Of a stretch of 14,923 nucleotides of DNA, positions 7,458 to 14,528 are shown piece after piece. Numbering within the stretch: position 1 is the stretch's first letter; the number at the start of each line of letters is the position of its first letter. The DNA is from Verrucomicrobiota bacterium (GTDB lineage: Bacteria; Verrucomicrobiota; Verrucomicrobiae; Chthoniobacterales; UBA10450): the NCBI GenBank assembly GCA_005887855.1, contig VBQB01000114.1, forward strand, positions 1-14,923. The letters run 5' to 3'. The translations under genes were made by a program, and so were the position numbers. The notes below the pieces were generated by a model. The model saw only the letters and a program-made list of their open reading frames with translations, was not told where the DNA came from and searched no databases.

Positions 7458-8129
7458 TCATTGCAACACGCCGTCTTTTATGTGCAATTGACGATCACCG
7501 CGCGCGGCCAACCGGGCGTCGTGCGTGACGACGAGCAACGTCTTGTTTCGCTCACGCGCGAGATTCAAGAGAAGATCGATGATCGCGTCTCCGGTTTTGG
7601 AATCGAGGTTCCCGGTCGGTTCATCAGCGAAAATAATATCGGGATCATTGGTCAACGCCCGCGCGATGGCGACGCGTTGCTGCTCACCTCCGGAAAGCTC
7701 CGCGGGCAAATGATGCATGCGGTCACTTAAACCGACAGCGCTTAAACCTTCTTCGGCCGTTTTTCTTGTTGTTTGACGCCCAATCATTGCCGGCAGCAGC
7801 ACATTTTCCAACGCGGTGAGTTCCGGCAGTAGAAAATAACCCTGGAAAATGAAACCCATCTTCCGATTGCGCAGCCGTGCCTGCGCGCTCGAACTACCGT
7901 TATAGAGCCGGCGTCCTTCAAATTCCACCGTCCCGGATTCCGGCCGTTCCAGCCCGGCCAGCGTGTAAAGTAGAGTGGTCTTGCCCGCACCCGATGCACC
8001 CGAGAGAAAGGTCGCCTCACCATACGAAATCTCCATCGAGATACCGCGCAACACTTCGATCCGACGCGAGCCCATTCGAAAAGATTGAAAGAGATCACGC
8101 GCGATTAATTGAGGGGTTGTAGCCTCCAT
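7458..8129 (-). CDS. ABC transporter ATPase, LolD/MacB-like (MJ0796 type)
   Basis: The start is ATG 8129 (MEATTPQLIARDLFQSF), giving 223 residues, the usual length for LolD-type ATPases; a TTG at 8180 is in frame but adds residues that do not look conserved. Motifs: Walker A GASGAGKTT (44-52), Q-loop Gln96 in IFQGYFLLPELTALENV, signature LSGGEQQRVAIARAL (145-159), Walker B IIFADE (165-170) followed by PTGNLDSKTG, and switch His203 in VVTHD. The features match ATPases of the LolCDE lipoprotein-release and MacB/FtsE group. No permease gene lies next to it: upstream is a secreted-protein gene and downstream is ilvE. It would have to pair with a permease encoded elsewhere, so the substrate cannot be named. 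No Shine-Dalgarno was seen before the ATG. Confidence 0.88.
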   Translation of the reverse strand: MEATTPQLIARDLFQSFRMGSRRIEVLRGISMEISYGEATFLSGASGAGKTTLLYTLAGLERPESGTVEFEGRRLYNGSSSAQARLRNRKMGFIFQGYFLLPELTALENVLLPAMIGRQTTRKTAEEGLSAVGLSDRMHHLPAELSGGEQQRVAIARALTNDPDIIFADEPTGNLDSKTGDAIIDLLLNLARERNKTLLVVTHDARLAARGDRQLHIKDGVLQ

Positions 8130-8227
8130 CGGTCGAATATTGTTGGCATTGTATCTGCCCCAAACGCGTCGCGAGCACAAGAGCCTGTCTCCGATGATGG
8201 CGGCGCATCAACATCATACCCGTACGC

Positions 8228-8262
8228 AAAAAGCCGCCGTCAAAATCACTCTCGCGGCAGCT
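8228..8262 (-). terminator. Rho-independent terminator of the first paralogue
   Basis: On the minus strand, AGCTGCCG (8262-8255) pairs with CGGCGGCT (8239-8232), with one G-U pair, followed by a T-run into 8228. It lies 22 bases after the stop at 8285 and resembles the terminator at 9419-9452 closely enough to be a copy. Confidence 0.8.
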
Positions 8263-8284
8263 TCTTGATAAGACCAGATACTTG

Positions 8285-9298
8285 TTATGTCATTCCCAAG
8301 GATTCCAGCGTTGGTCGATCGATTGCTGATGTTATGTAGAGTCCGTGGTCGCGTTGGTAAGCCGCGATCGCCCCACGCGTAAGCGGCCCGAGCAGACCAT
8401 CGACGTCGCTCTGATAATAACCTTGTTGTTGCAGCGCGGCCTGCACATTGGCGATCACCTGATCGGGTGGCAAATCATTATAGCCGTAGATAGGGCCGTC
8501 ATATGCATAATACGCGTTGGAATCGTAGCCCCAAGCCGGGTACCAATAGCCCGCGTTCCAAGCATACCACCCACCGTACACGAAAACGACGCGATTGTAA
8601 TGGTTCCTCCACCAGTTCCTCTCGTGCCATTGTGACGAATAGTTTCGAAAGACTGTATAATTTGAACCCTGCCAGTTTTGGCTCCCTTGAATGTGTCTGT
8701 TTTGCTGAAATGTTACGGCTCTGATCGTTGCCGGACGCGTGTTGGTCTGGAGATTGAAGCGCTTGGCCTTGTATGTCTTAGCACTTGACTGAAACCCGGC
8801 GGCGTTGGTCGCGCTCCCTTTCGATTTCTTTAACTTCTGGCCGTGCGCTGCACCGCCCGCTATCTGCCCACCCTGCGTAGCGATCTGTTGTGACGCTTTC
8901 GTCTTCTCTTTTGTTTTCTGTGCTCCAGCGCCCGCGGTAGTCACCTGCTGCGGGACCTTTGCCTTTTTCGTCTTCTGTACTCCAGCGCCCGCGGTAGTTA
9001 CCTGCTGCGGGACCTTTGCCTTTTTCGTCTTCTGTACTCCAGCGCCCGCGGTAGTTACCTGCTGCGGGCCTTTTGCCTTTTTCGTCTTCTGTGCTCCAGC
9101 GCCCGCCGCGCGTCCCCCCGGCGTAGTCACCTGCTGTGACCCTTTTGTTTTCTGTGGTCCGCCGCTCGGCGCGGCTGCGTGCTGCGCTGATTGCGTTTGT
9201 TTTTTCTTCGCTGGCTTCTTTGATTTGTTTTCTTCTTGCGCACCGCCTGCCGCAAACGCGAGCGCAAGACTGCAAATTAAAACAAGAAACGTTCTCAT
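8285..9298 (-). CDS. Secreted peptidoglycan-binding protein, paralogue 1 (Lys-rich 19-residue repeats)
   Basis: This 337-residue protein starts at ATG 9298, with AGGA about 8 bases upstream. Residues 1-20 form a signal peptide (MRTFLVLICSLALAFAAGGA). Residues 21-185 are low-complexity and strongly basic. They include three 19-residue repeats at 66-122 of the form GAGxQKTKKAKxPQQVTTA, plus a decayed fourth copy. Residues 196-273 are Trp/Tyr-rich, with WHERNWWRNHYNRVV and NAGYWYPAWGYD. Residues 276-336 match the PG_binding_1 fold (Pfam PF01471), with VDGLLGPLTRGAIAAYQRDH. It should be exported and held at the cell wall. The aromatic core is not assigned to a known enzyme. It has its own terminator and promoter region, and the next two genes upstream are paralogues. 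A function in envelope structure is inference. Confidence 0.85.
   Translation of the reverse strand: MRTFLVLICSLALAFAAGGAQEENKSKKPAKKKQTQSAQHAAAPSGGPQKTKGSQQVTTPGGRAAGAGAQKTKKAKGPQQVTTAGAGVQKTKKAKVPQQVTTAGAGVQKTKKAKVPQQVTTAGAGAQKTKEKTKASQQIATQGGQIAGGAAHGQKLKKSKGSATNAAGFQSSAKTYKAKRFNLQTNTRPATIRAVTFQQNRHIQGSQNWQGSNYTVFRNYSSQWHERNWWRNHYNRVVFVYGGWYAWNAGYWYPAWGYDSNAYYAYDGPIYGYNDLPPDQVIANVQAALQQQGYYQSDVDGLLGPLTRGAIAAYQRDHGLYITSAIDRPTLESLGMT
8922..9109. repeat. 57-bp tandem repeat inside paralogue 1
   Basis: Three near-identical 57-bp units start at 8922, 8979 and 9036, with a partial fourth from 9093. They encode the 19-residue repeats. Unit-to-unit differences are only a few bases, so expansion is recent or kept uniform by recombination. 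Confidence 0.9.
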
Positions 9299-9321
9299 AA
9301 GCTATTTCCTTCTGGGTTGTT

Positions 9322-9337
9322 GGACACCGCGGTGTCC
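9322..9337. promoter_or_regulatory. Perfect 16-bp palindrome in the leader of paralogue 1
   Basis: GGACACCGCGGTGTCC is a perfect palindrome, centred about 31 bases upstream of ATG 9298. The matching place upstream of paralogue 2 has only a degraded version (GACACTTCGATGCCTC). It could be an operator or a leader hairpin; no further evidence separates these. Confidence 0.45.
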
Positions 9338-9341
9338 TCAT

Positions 9342-9375
9342 TTATTCAACGTTGGAGCGATGCCTTTTGGACGCT
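9342..9375 (-). promoter_or_regulatory. Shared upstream element, copy in front of paralogue 1
   Basis: The plus-strand block GGAGCGATGCCTTTTGGA (9354-9371), preceded by ATTCAACGTT, recurs in front of all three paralogues. Its distance to the start codon is the same as in paralogue 2. On the coding strand the adjacent AACGTTGAATAAAT could contain the -10 box. A promoter or regulator site is inferred from the conservation only. Confidence 0.5.
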
Positions 9376-9418
9376 TAGCCTGACGCAATAGCGGCGCAGC
9401 CATATCTTTTCGGTACGC

Positions 9419-9452
9419 AAAAAGCCGCCGTTGAAATCATTCCGCGGTGGCT
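9419..9452 (-). terminator. Rho-independent terminator of the second paralogue
   Basis: On the minus strand AGCCACCG (9452-9445) pairs with CGGCGGCT (9430-9423), with one A-C mismatch, followed by TTTTT. It lies about 21 bases after the stop at 9474. The sequence and flanks are close to the terminator at 8228-8262. Confidence 0.8.
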
Positions 9453-9473
9453 TCTTGATTAATAGGAATCTGC

Positions 9474-10298
9474 TTACGACATTCCCAATGATTCCAGCGT
9501 TGGTTGATCGATTGCGGCTGTTTCTACCAGCCCGTTGGCGCGTTGGTAATCCGCGACCGCCGCACGGGTAAGCGGACCGAGAAGACCGTCCACTTCACCA
9601 TGATAATAACCCTGCTGTTGCAGCGCGGACTGCACATTTGCGATTACCTGATCGGGTGGCAAATCGTTATAGCCGTAGATTGGGCCGTCATACGGATAAT
9701 AGGAATTTGCTTGATCGTACCCCCAAGCCGGGTACCAATAGCCGGCGTTCCAATAATACGCTCCCCCACCGATCACGACGATGCGGTTGTAACGCTGTCT
9801 CCACCAACCCTGATCGTGCCACTCGGACGAATAGTTTCGAAAGACCGTATAATTTGAACCTTGCCAGTTTTGGCTCCCCTCAATGTGCCTGTTTTGTTGG
9901 AACGTCACTGCAGGCGCGACTTCGGGTTTCGGTTTATTTGCCAGGTTGAAGTGCTGAGGCTTCACCTTGGTGCCCGCAGCCACTGCCTTGCCGGCTCCCG
10001 TTGCTTTTCCGACTTCCGCTGGCTTGCCGGCTCCAGTTGCTTTTCCGACTTTCTCTGGCTTGCCCGCCCCTGTTGGCTTGCCCGTCCCGGTTGGCTTGCC
10101 TGCTCCAGTTGCTTTTCCGACTTTCTCTGGCTTGCCCGTCCCGGTCGGCTTGCCTGCTGCTTTTCCCGTCGGTTCTGAAACCTGCCCAGCCTGCGCGCCC
10201 TTTTTCTTCGGTTTTTCCTCCTTCTTTTTCCCTTGTTCCTCACCAAGCGCGACGCATGCCAGTGCAAGACTGCAAATTAAGACAAGAAACCTTCTCAT
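9474..10298 (-). CDS. Secreted peptidoglycan-binding protein, paralogue 2 (Lys/Gly/Pro-rich linker)
   Basis: This 274-residue protein starts at ATG 10298. Its signal peptide (MRRFLVLICSLALACVALGE) is almost the same as in paralogue 1. Residues 21-115 form a basic linker of GKPTGTGKP, EKVGKATGAG and similar six-residue blocks, resembling histone H1-like or AlgP-like tails in composition. The Trp/Tyr-rich core (about 131-209, with NAGYWYPAWGYD) and the PG_binding_1 domain (212-273, with VDGLLGPLTRAAVADYQ) are close to paralogue 1. Cys15 follows LALA, but a lipobox is unlikely because paralogue 1 has Phe there. The linker shares no repeat unit with paralogue 1, so the linker has been replaced or rebuilt since duplication. 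The start is supported by the identical signal-peptide beginning. Confidence 0.85.
   Translation of the reverse strand: MRRFLVLICSLALACVALGEEQGKKKEEKPKKKGAQAGQVSEPTGKAAGKPTGTGKPEKVGKATGAGKPTGTGKPTGAGKPEKVGKATGAGKPAEVGKATGAGKAVAAGTKVKPQHFNLANKPKPEVAPAVTFQQNRHIEGSQNWQGSNYTVFRNYSSEWHDQGWWRQRYNRIVVIGGGAYYWNAGYWYPAWGYDQANSYYPYDGPIYGYNDLPPDQVIANVQSALQQQGYYHGEVDGLLGPLTRAAVADYQRANGLVETAAIDQPTLESLGMS
9984..10166. repeat. Degenerate Gly-Lys-Pro repeats inside paralogue 2
   Basis: Short units encoding GKPxxxGKxTGAG recur through residues 45-105. DNA blocks such as TGCTTTTCCGACTTTCTCTG and GGCTTGCC appear several times. The basic period is 18 bp with longer 36- and 54-bp patterns. Confidence 0.8.
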
Positions 10299-10341
10299 AA
10301 GTTTTTTTCTTCTGGGTTGTTAGACACTTCGATGCCTCTAT

Positions 10342-10375
10342 CTATTCAACGTTGGCGTGACGTCTTTTGGATGCC
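10342..10375 (-). promoter_or_regulatory. Shared upstream element, copy in front of paralogue 2
   Basis: The block GGCGTGACGTCTTTTGGA (10354-10371), preceded by ATTCAACGTT, matches the element in front of paralogue 1 and starts at the same distance from ATG 10298. It differs from the best copy at 11508 in three of 18 positions. Confidence 0.5.
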
Positions 10376-10502
10376 TCATGCGCTATTGCGCGGCGTCTCG
10401 TCTCTATAGAACGGGATTACATGGGCCAAGTCTGGGACACATGCCTTACGAAAGTTCAATCACGACATCACATCGTTAATAAGCGCATCTAGGTTTTCTG
10501 CG

Positions 10503-10540
10503 AAAAAAAGAGCCGCGCGATGCACTGATCGTGCGGCTCT
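10503..10540 (-). terminator. Rho-independent terminator of the third paralogue
   Basis: On the minus strand AGAGCCGC and GCGGCTCT form a perfect 8-bp stem, extended by ACGAT/ATCG, followed by seven T. It lies about 20 bases after the stop at 10562. The rest of the spacer 10376-10502 holds nothing I recognise. Confidence 0.92.
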
Positions 10541-10561
10541 CCGCGAATAGGATTCCCGATT

Positions 10562-11392
10562 CTATGTTAAACCCAACGTCGTGAGCGTGGGCTGATCGAC
10601 TGCCGAAGTGATCGCCAATCCATGGTCAGCTTGAAAAGCTGCAATCGCCCCCCGCGTTTGCGGTCCAAGGAGGCCATCGACCGTCCCGGCGTAATAACCG
10701 TCCCGTTGCAATTGGATTTGCACGTTGATGATAACCTGGTCGGGCGTCAGATCGCCGTAGCCGTAGATAGGGCCGTCGTAAGGATAGTAAGCTCCCGAAG
10801 CATAACCCCAAGCCGGATACCAGTAACCCGCATTCCAATACCACCACCCGCCGCTCACAAAGATTATGCGAGAGTAATGATTTCTCCACCAAGTGCGGTC
10901 ATGCCATTGCCGGCGATAATCGCGAAATGCGGCGTAGTTCTGACCGCGAAAACGATCGCTCCGCCAGTTGTTGACGATGCGAACGTTTCTTTGGCGACTA
11001 GCCACCACGTTGTTGCGAGCAGCGATTCTTGCATTAGCGGTCGCAGTTCGCGCGCTGCGCACGCGCGCCGCTTCCACGCGGCTGCTTCGCAGTGTGCTTG
11101 CGCGACTGATATTTCTCTCGCGGTTAACCGTTACGTTCCTGCGAGCACCGATTCTTTCGCTGGCAGTCGTAGTTCTTGTACTGCGCACGCGCGCCGCCGA
11201 AACACCTCGCGATGCTCTCATCGTTCTCGCGTGGCTCACAACGTGGCCTCCGCCCTTCGCCGATACTGTCTGCACGGTTGCCGCGCCTCTCGCCTTCTTC
11301 GCTGACTTATGCGCTGTTTTACTTGGAGCGCTCCATGTCGTCAGCACTAGCGCGAGGCTTCCGACGCATGTCAAAAATGCAATACGTTTCAT
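10562..11392 (-). CDS. Secreted peptidoglycan-binding protein, paralogue 3 (Arg-rich linker)
   Basis: This 276-residue protein starts at ATG 11392, with a good GAGGGAA ribosome binding site about 6 bases upstream. Residues 1-22 form a signal peptide, with likely cleavage after TWSA. Residues 23-140 are basic and Arg/Ala-rich; two 42-residue repeats (about 55-96 and 97-138) share AARVRS and RNV. The Trp/Tyr-rich core (about 141-211) has WHDRTWWRNHYSRIIF and NAGYWYPAWGYA, nearly the same as in paralogues 1 and 2. The C-terminus (214-275) is PG_binding_1, with VDGLLGPQTRGAIAAFQADH. It is the most diverged of the three: a different signal peptide, Arg instead of Lys, and its own terminator sequence. 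A cell-wall location is inferred from the domains; its biochemical role is unknown. Confidence 0.85.
   Translation of the reverse strand: MKRIAFLTCVGSLALVLTTWSAPSKTAHKSAKKARGAATVQTVSAKGGGHVVSHARTMRASRGVSAARVRSTRTTTASERIGARRNVTVNRERNISRASTLRSSRVEAARVRSARTATANARIAARNNVVASRQRNVRIVNNWRSDRFRGQNYAAFRDYRRQWHDRTWWRNHYSRIIFVSGGWWYWNAGYWYPAWGYASGAYYPYDGPIYGYGDLTPDQVIINVQIQLQRDGYYAGTVDGLLGPQTRGAIAAFQADHGLAITSAVDQPTLTTLGLT
10979..11230. repeat. Two 126-bp repeats inside paralogue 3
   Basis: The two units encode residues 55-96 and 97-138 of the Arg-rich linker. They have diverged more than the 57-bp units of paralogue 1, so this duplication is older or less constrained. Confidence 0.7.
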
Positions 11393-11481
11393 GATGTTCC
11401 CTCTGTTTTGTCCTTTTCTAGTTTGGACAGCAGCCCGGGCGAATTATTCAACATCGTCAATAAACGGGCGATGATATGCCC

Positions 11482-11525
11482 GGCGCGATGCCCTTTTAGT
11501 TAACGTCGGCGCGATGCCTTTTGGA
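11482..11525 (-). promoter_or_regulatory. Shared upstream element, duplicated in front of paralogue 3
   Basis: Two copies are present: GGCGCGATGCCCTTTTAG (11482-11499) and GGCGCGATGCCTTTTGGA (11508-11525). The second matches the paralogue 1 copy at 17 of 18 positions. The region 11393-11617 holds no gene; it also contains an ATTCAAC block at 11446 and a small CGGGC/GCCCG hairpin near 11465-11482. Confidence 0.5.
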
Positions 11526-11617
11526 TGCCTAATGCGCAACTCCAGGCCGCTGCTATGAATCCCCGAAAGCATCCGGGACTGGAACAGACGCCCCATAAAA
11601 CTGCACTCCTCCGTTCC

Positions 11618-12064
11618 TCAGCGCTGTTGTCGCACTGCTTCGAACAGCACAATTGCGACTGCGGTCGCGAGGTTCAGGCTGCGCGTCCCGTGCATCGGGA
11701 TGGTAAGGCAATTGTCGATGTTTTCCGCCAGCAAGTTCTCCGGCAATCCCTTCGTTTCTCTTCCGAAAACAAGGAAATCACTCTCTCGAAACTTCACATC
11801 GTAATAGGCGTGCCCGAACTTTGTTGTTAGAAAAAAATAGCGAGTACTTGATGATTGTGTGCGCTGCAATTCCGCAAACGAATCCCATGTGCGCACATCT
11901 ACTTCGTCCCAATAATCCAGGCCGGCGCGTTTTAACTGCCGATCTTCTAATGAAAAGCCGAGCGGCTTTACCAAATGCAATTTCGAACGCGTCGCCAGAC
12001 AAAGTCGCCCGATATTGCCGGTATTTGGCGGAATCTCCGGCTCAATCAGGACAACGTTGAACAT
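11618..12064 (-). CDS. trmL: tRNA (cytidine(34)-2'-O)-methyltransferase TrmL
   Basis: TrmL methylates the 2'-OH of the wobble nucleotide in certain leucine tRNAs, using SAM. The 148-residue protein is the usual minimal SPOUT length. It has EPEIPPNTGNIGRLCL (8-23), the RAGLDYW segment (46-52), and the two knot motifs FGRETKGLP (100-108) and IPMHGTRSLNLATAVAIV (122-139). The ATG at 12064 fits homologues that begin with MxNxVLxEPEIPPN. The 5' side is unusual: a strong palindrome ends one base before the ATG and no Shine-Dalgarno is visible. Transaldolase is upstream on the same strand, its stop 47 bases from this start. Plus-strand frames across the gene are shadows. Confidence 0.93.
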   Translation of the reverse strand: MFNVVLIEPEIPPNTGNIGRLCLATRSKLHLVKPLGFSLEDRQLKRAGLDYWDEVDVRTWDSFAELQRTQSSSTRYFFLTTKFGHAYYDVKFRESDFLVFGRETKGLPENLLAENIDNCLTIPMHGTRSLNLATAVAIVLFEAVRQQR

Positions 12065-12065
12065 G

Positions 12066-12117
12066 CTGTAGCCGGGCGTCGCTGACGCCGGGCCGCGGTC
12101 AGCAACCGCGGCTACAG
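12066..12117. repeat. Palindrome able to form a three-way junction
   Basis: The outer stem is CTGTAG (12066-12071) with CTACAG (12112-12117), extendable to nine pairs if inner pairs open. Inside are two hairpins: GGCGTC-GCT-GACGCC (12075-12089) and CCGCGGT-CAGCA-ACCGCGG (12093-12111). All stems are perfect. The element carries the last codon and the TAG stop of the transaldolase gene and ends one base from the trmL start codon. Confidence 0.9.
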
Positions 12118-13107
12118 TTTGCTCGCCACAAATTTTTCGAGCTTGACGACGTCGGCGGCGAATTTGCGAATGCCTTCCGCCGTTTTCTCAGTCGCCATCG
12201 CATTGTCGTTTACGAGGTAGCGGAATTTTTTTTCATCGAGCTCGAGGCGCTCCACGTTAGCCGTCTCGGCTTTTTCCGGATCGAGTTTGCGTTCGACTGG
12301 CTCATACGATTCGGAAAGCTCCTTCATCAATTCGGGACTGATCGTAAGCAGGTCGCAACCGGCGAGCTCGATTATCTGCCCGACGTTGCGAAAGCTTGCG
12401 CCCATCACTTCGGTCTTGTAGTCGAACTTTTTGTAGTAAGTGTAAATTTCATCCACTGACTGCACGCCGGGATCTTCCGGACCGGTGTAATCGCGTTTGT
12501 TCGCGGCTTTGTACCAATCGTAAATCCGGCCGACGAATGGCGAGATCAATTGCACTTGCGCCTCCGCGCAGCGCACTGCTTGTGGCAACGAAAACAGCAG
12601 CGTCAAATTGCATTTGATCCCTTCCTTTTGCAGCTGCTCAGCCGCATTAATGCCTTCCCATGTCGATGCAACTTTGATCAGTACACGTTCGCGCGGGATT
12701 TTTCGCTCTTCGTAGAGCTTGACGAGTTGGCGTGCTTTCTTGATGGAACCCTCGACATCAAAGGAGAGGCGGGCGTCGGTTTCAGTAGAGACGCGGCCCG
12801 GCACAATCTTCAGAATCTCGCAGCCGAATTGCACAAGAAGATGGTCGACGATGTTTTCAATTTGCGCCGCCCCGTTTAGTCCAGACTTTTTCCGATCGGT
12901 AAGCACTTCGTCGAGCAAATGTCCGTACTCCTGTTTTTGCGTCGCGGCATAAACCAAACTTGGATTCGTGGTCGCATCTTGCGGTTCAAATTCTTTGATC
13001 GATTCGAAATCAGCTGTATCTGCCACGACTTTGGTGAATTTCTTGAGTTGATCGAGCTGGTTCAGCTTCGTTTCGCTTTTCTTTGGTTCGACAACAGCGG
13101 TGCTCAT
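12112..13107 (-). CDS. tal: Transaldolase
   Basis: Transaldolase moves a dihydroxyacetone unit between sedoheptulose 7-phosphate and glyceraldehyde 3-phosphate in the pentose phosphate pathway, in the cytoplasm. The start is ATG 13107 ([20 protein letters not shown]), with GGAG 8 bases upstream; the frame extends to 13200, but that part lies before the ribosome binding site. The 331 residues fit the E. coli TalA/TalB-type length. Motifs: [10 protein letters not shown] near 44-53, with the catalytic Asp44; [18 protein letters not shown] near 100-117; [13 protein letters not shown] with Schiff-base Lys145; [12 protein letters not shown]; and [13 protein letters not shown]. The last codon and TAG stop lie inside the palindrome at 12066-12117. 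Confidence 0.95.
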   Translation of the reverse strand: MSTAVVEPKKSETKLNQLDQLKKFTKVVADTADFESIKEFEPQDATTNPSLVYAATQKQEYGHLLDEVLTDRKKSGLNGAAQIENIVDHLLVQFGCEILKIVPGRVSTETDARLSFDVEGSIKKARQLVKLYEERKIPRERVLIKVASTWEGINAAEQLQKEGIKCNLTLLFSLPQAVRCAEAQVQLISPFVGRIYDWYKAANKRDYTGPEDPGVQSVDEIYTYYKKFDYKTEVMGASFRNVGQIIELAGCDLLTISPELMKELSESYEPVERKLDPEKAETANVERLELDEKKFRYLVNDNAMATEKTAEGIRKFAADVVKLEKFVASKL

Positions 13108-13134
13108 AATTTTATCTCCGGATTGAGTTCGCAT

Positions 13135-13187
13135 CGAAACGGCGTTTCGTGCGTATTCAAACCGTACGTCTCGTGCGGACTTCGCAC
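13135..13187. promoter_or_regulatory. Two small inverted repeats upstream of transaldolase
   Basis: CGAAACG-G-CGTTTCG (13135-13149) and GTGCG-GACTT-CGCAC (13173-13187) lie 28-80 bases before the transaldolase ATG. They may be an operator, leader hairpins or chance. No promoter boxes were assigned with confidence in the 146-base spacer. Confidence 0.3.
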
Positions 13188-13253
13188 AACCTGAATTCAA
13201 TACTGTAGTGGTGGCAGCGGTGTCGGTTGTACCGCCTCGGTCAGTGCGTCGCC

Positions 13254-14528
13254 TTAAACCGAAACGGGCCGGCTCGGCGTAACGGCGCGCTTTGAGCCGA
13301 GCGCTGCCTTCACGAAATTATTTCCAAGCTCCCACATCGGTCCCGGAAACTTGCGGCACTCGGTCAGCACATCATCCAGCGCGTTAACGAACATATCGAT
13401 CTCGCGCTCGCCGATGATAAGTGGTGGCAAGATCTTCGCAAAAAGCACTTTGTCGATCTTATGCAACAGCTTCCACGCCATCTTGAGTTTGAATTCCTGC
13501 GGCTCGTGAAATTCGATCGCGATCATCAGCCCTTTGCCGCGCACTTCTTTGATGAAAGAATGTTTCGCGCGCAACCTGTCGATCTTCTCCATTAACAAGG
13601 CACCCATACTCGCAGAATTCTCGATCAGATTTTCCGAATCGATCACTTCTAGTGCAGCGAGTCCGCAAGCCATCGCCAGGTTATTGCGTCCGAACGTGGT
13701 CGAGTGCACAACACAACGGTCCATCCGGCTGAACGTCTTTTGATAAATCTCGCGCCGCGCTACAATCGCGCCGCACGGGACGTAACCCCCACTTAACGTC
13801 TTTGCGAGCGTGATGATGTCTGGCTCCAAATTCCAATGCTGAAATCCAAACATTTTTCCGGTGCGGCCAAGTCCGGTCTGCACTTCGTCGGAAATCAACA
13901 GCGTTCCGTATTTACGGCAAAGCTCCTGCGCATGAACGAAAAAATCGGTGTTGGGCGATTTGCAGCCCTTCCCCTGAACCGTTTCAATCACAAACGCCGC
14001 AACATCGCGCGACGATAATTGTCGATCCAATGCTTCAATGTCATCGATCGGCACTCGGGCATCGAACCCTTCCATCAGCGGACCGAAGCCTTCGGTAAAG
14101 CTCTCACAGCCCATCAGCGAAAGTGAACCCAGGCTCAGTCCGTGAAATGCGCTCCCCAGCGAAACGGCTCGTCTCCGAGCCGTTGCCGCGCGCGCAAATT
14201 TCAACGCACCTTCCATTGCCTCGGTACCAGAGTTGCAAAAGAAAACGGCATCGAGATGCGGGGGCGTTCGTTTGGTTAGCGCTTCGGCAAGTAATCCGCT
14301 CAAAAGTGAGCAATCCATCTGCACCATGTTTGGCAAATCGAGATCGAGCACATCGCGAATTGCTTGCTTCACGACAGGATGATTGCGCCCGATGTTGAAG
14401 ACGCTGTAGCCGCTCAGAAAATCCAGATACGGCTGGTTGTCCATATCGTAGAGATAAGCGCCCTCGGCCCGCGCATAGACTTTGTCGAACCCAATCACGC
14501 GCTGCGCTGCCACCAAAGTGCGGTTCAC
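13254..14528 (-). CDS. Class III (ornithine-type) PLP aminotransferase, 5' end interrupted by TAG
   Basis: The open frame from GTG 14528 gives 424 residues of a fold-type I, class III aminotransferase. Motifs: [18 protein letters not shown] (34-51), [18 protein letters not shown] (99-116), [13 protein letters not shown] (126-138), [12 protein letters not shown] (213-224) with Asp214 near the PLP ring nitrogen, and [16 protein letters not shown] with Schiff-base Lys243. Relatives act on ornithine, acetylornithine, putrescine or similar omega-amines; the substrate cannot be fixed by eye. The natural start is very probably ATG 14597: the 14 codons from there and the codons after the TAG at 14555-14553 read as one continuous N-terminus. 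If the GTG is used, about 23 residues are lost. No ribosome binding site was seen for either start. Confidence 0.85.
   Translation of the reverse strand: MNRTLVAAQRVIGFDKVYARAEGAYLYDMDNQPYLDFLSGYSVFNIGRNHPVVKQAIRDVLDLDLPNMVQMDCSLLSGLLAEALTKRTPPHLDAVFFCNSGTEAMEGALKFARAATARRRAVSLGSAFHGLSLGSLSLMGCESFTEGFGPLMEGFDARVPIDDIEALDRQLSSRDVAAFVIETVQGKGCKSPNTDFFVHAQELCRKYGTLLISDEVQTGLGRTGKMFGFQHWNLEPDIITLAKTLSGGYVPCGAIVARREIYQKTFSRMDRCVVHSTTFGRNNLAMACGLAALEVIDSENLIENSASMGALLMEKIDRLRAKHSFIKEVRGKGLMIAIEFHEPQEFKLKMAWKLLHKIDKVLFAKILPPLIIGEREIDMFVNALDDVLTECRKFPGPMWELGNNFVKAALGSKRAVTPSRPVSV

Noticed and set aside
8922..9109. Possible CRISPR array
   Set aside because: The units are contiguous 57-bp copies without unique spacers and encode an in-frame peptide repeat.
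8805..9383. Plus-strand frame of 192 residues rich in Cys, Phe, Ala and Pro
   Set aside because: It is the complement of the repetitive linker of paralogue 1; the repeats keep the frame open by chance.
10253..10256. Cys15 of paralogue 2 as a lipoprotein site
   Set aside because: The residues before it do not form a proper lipobox and the near-identical signal peptide of paralogue 1 has Phe there.
9967..10323. Plus-strand frame of 118 residues with Pro/Ala-rich repeats
   Set aside because: It is the complement of the Gly-Lys-Pro linker of paralogue 2 and runs past its start.
10622..11305. Plus-strand frame of 227 residues
   Set aside because: It is antisense to paralogue 3, which has a signal peptide, the conserved core and a peptidoglycan-binding domain.
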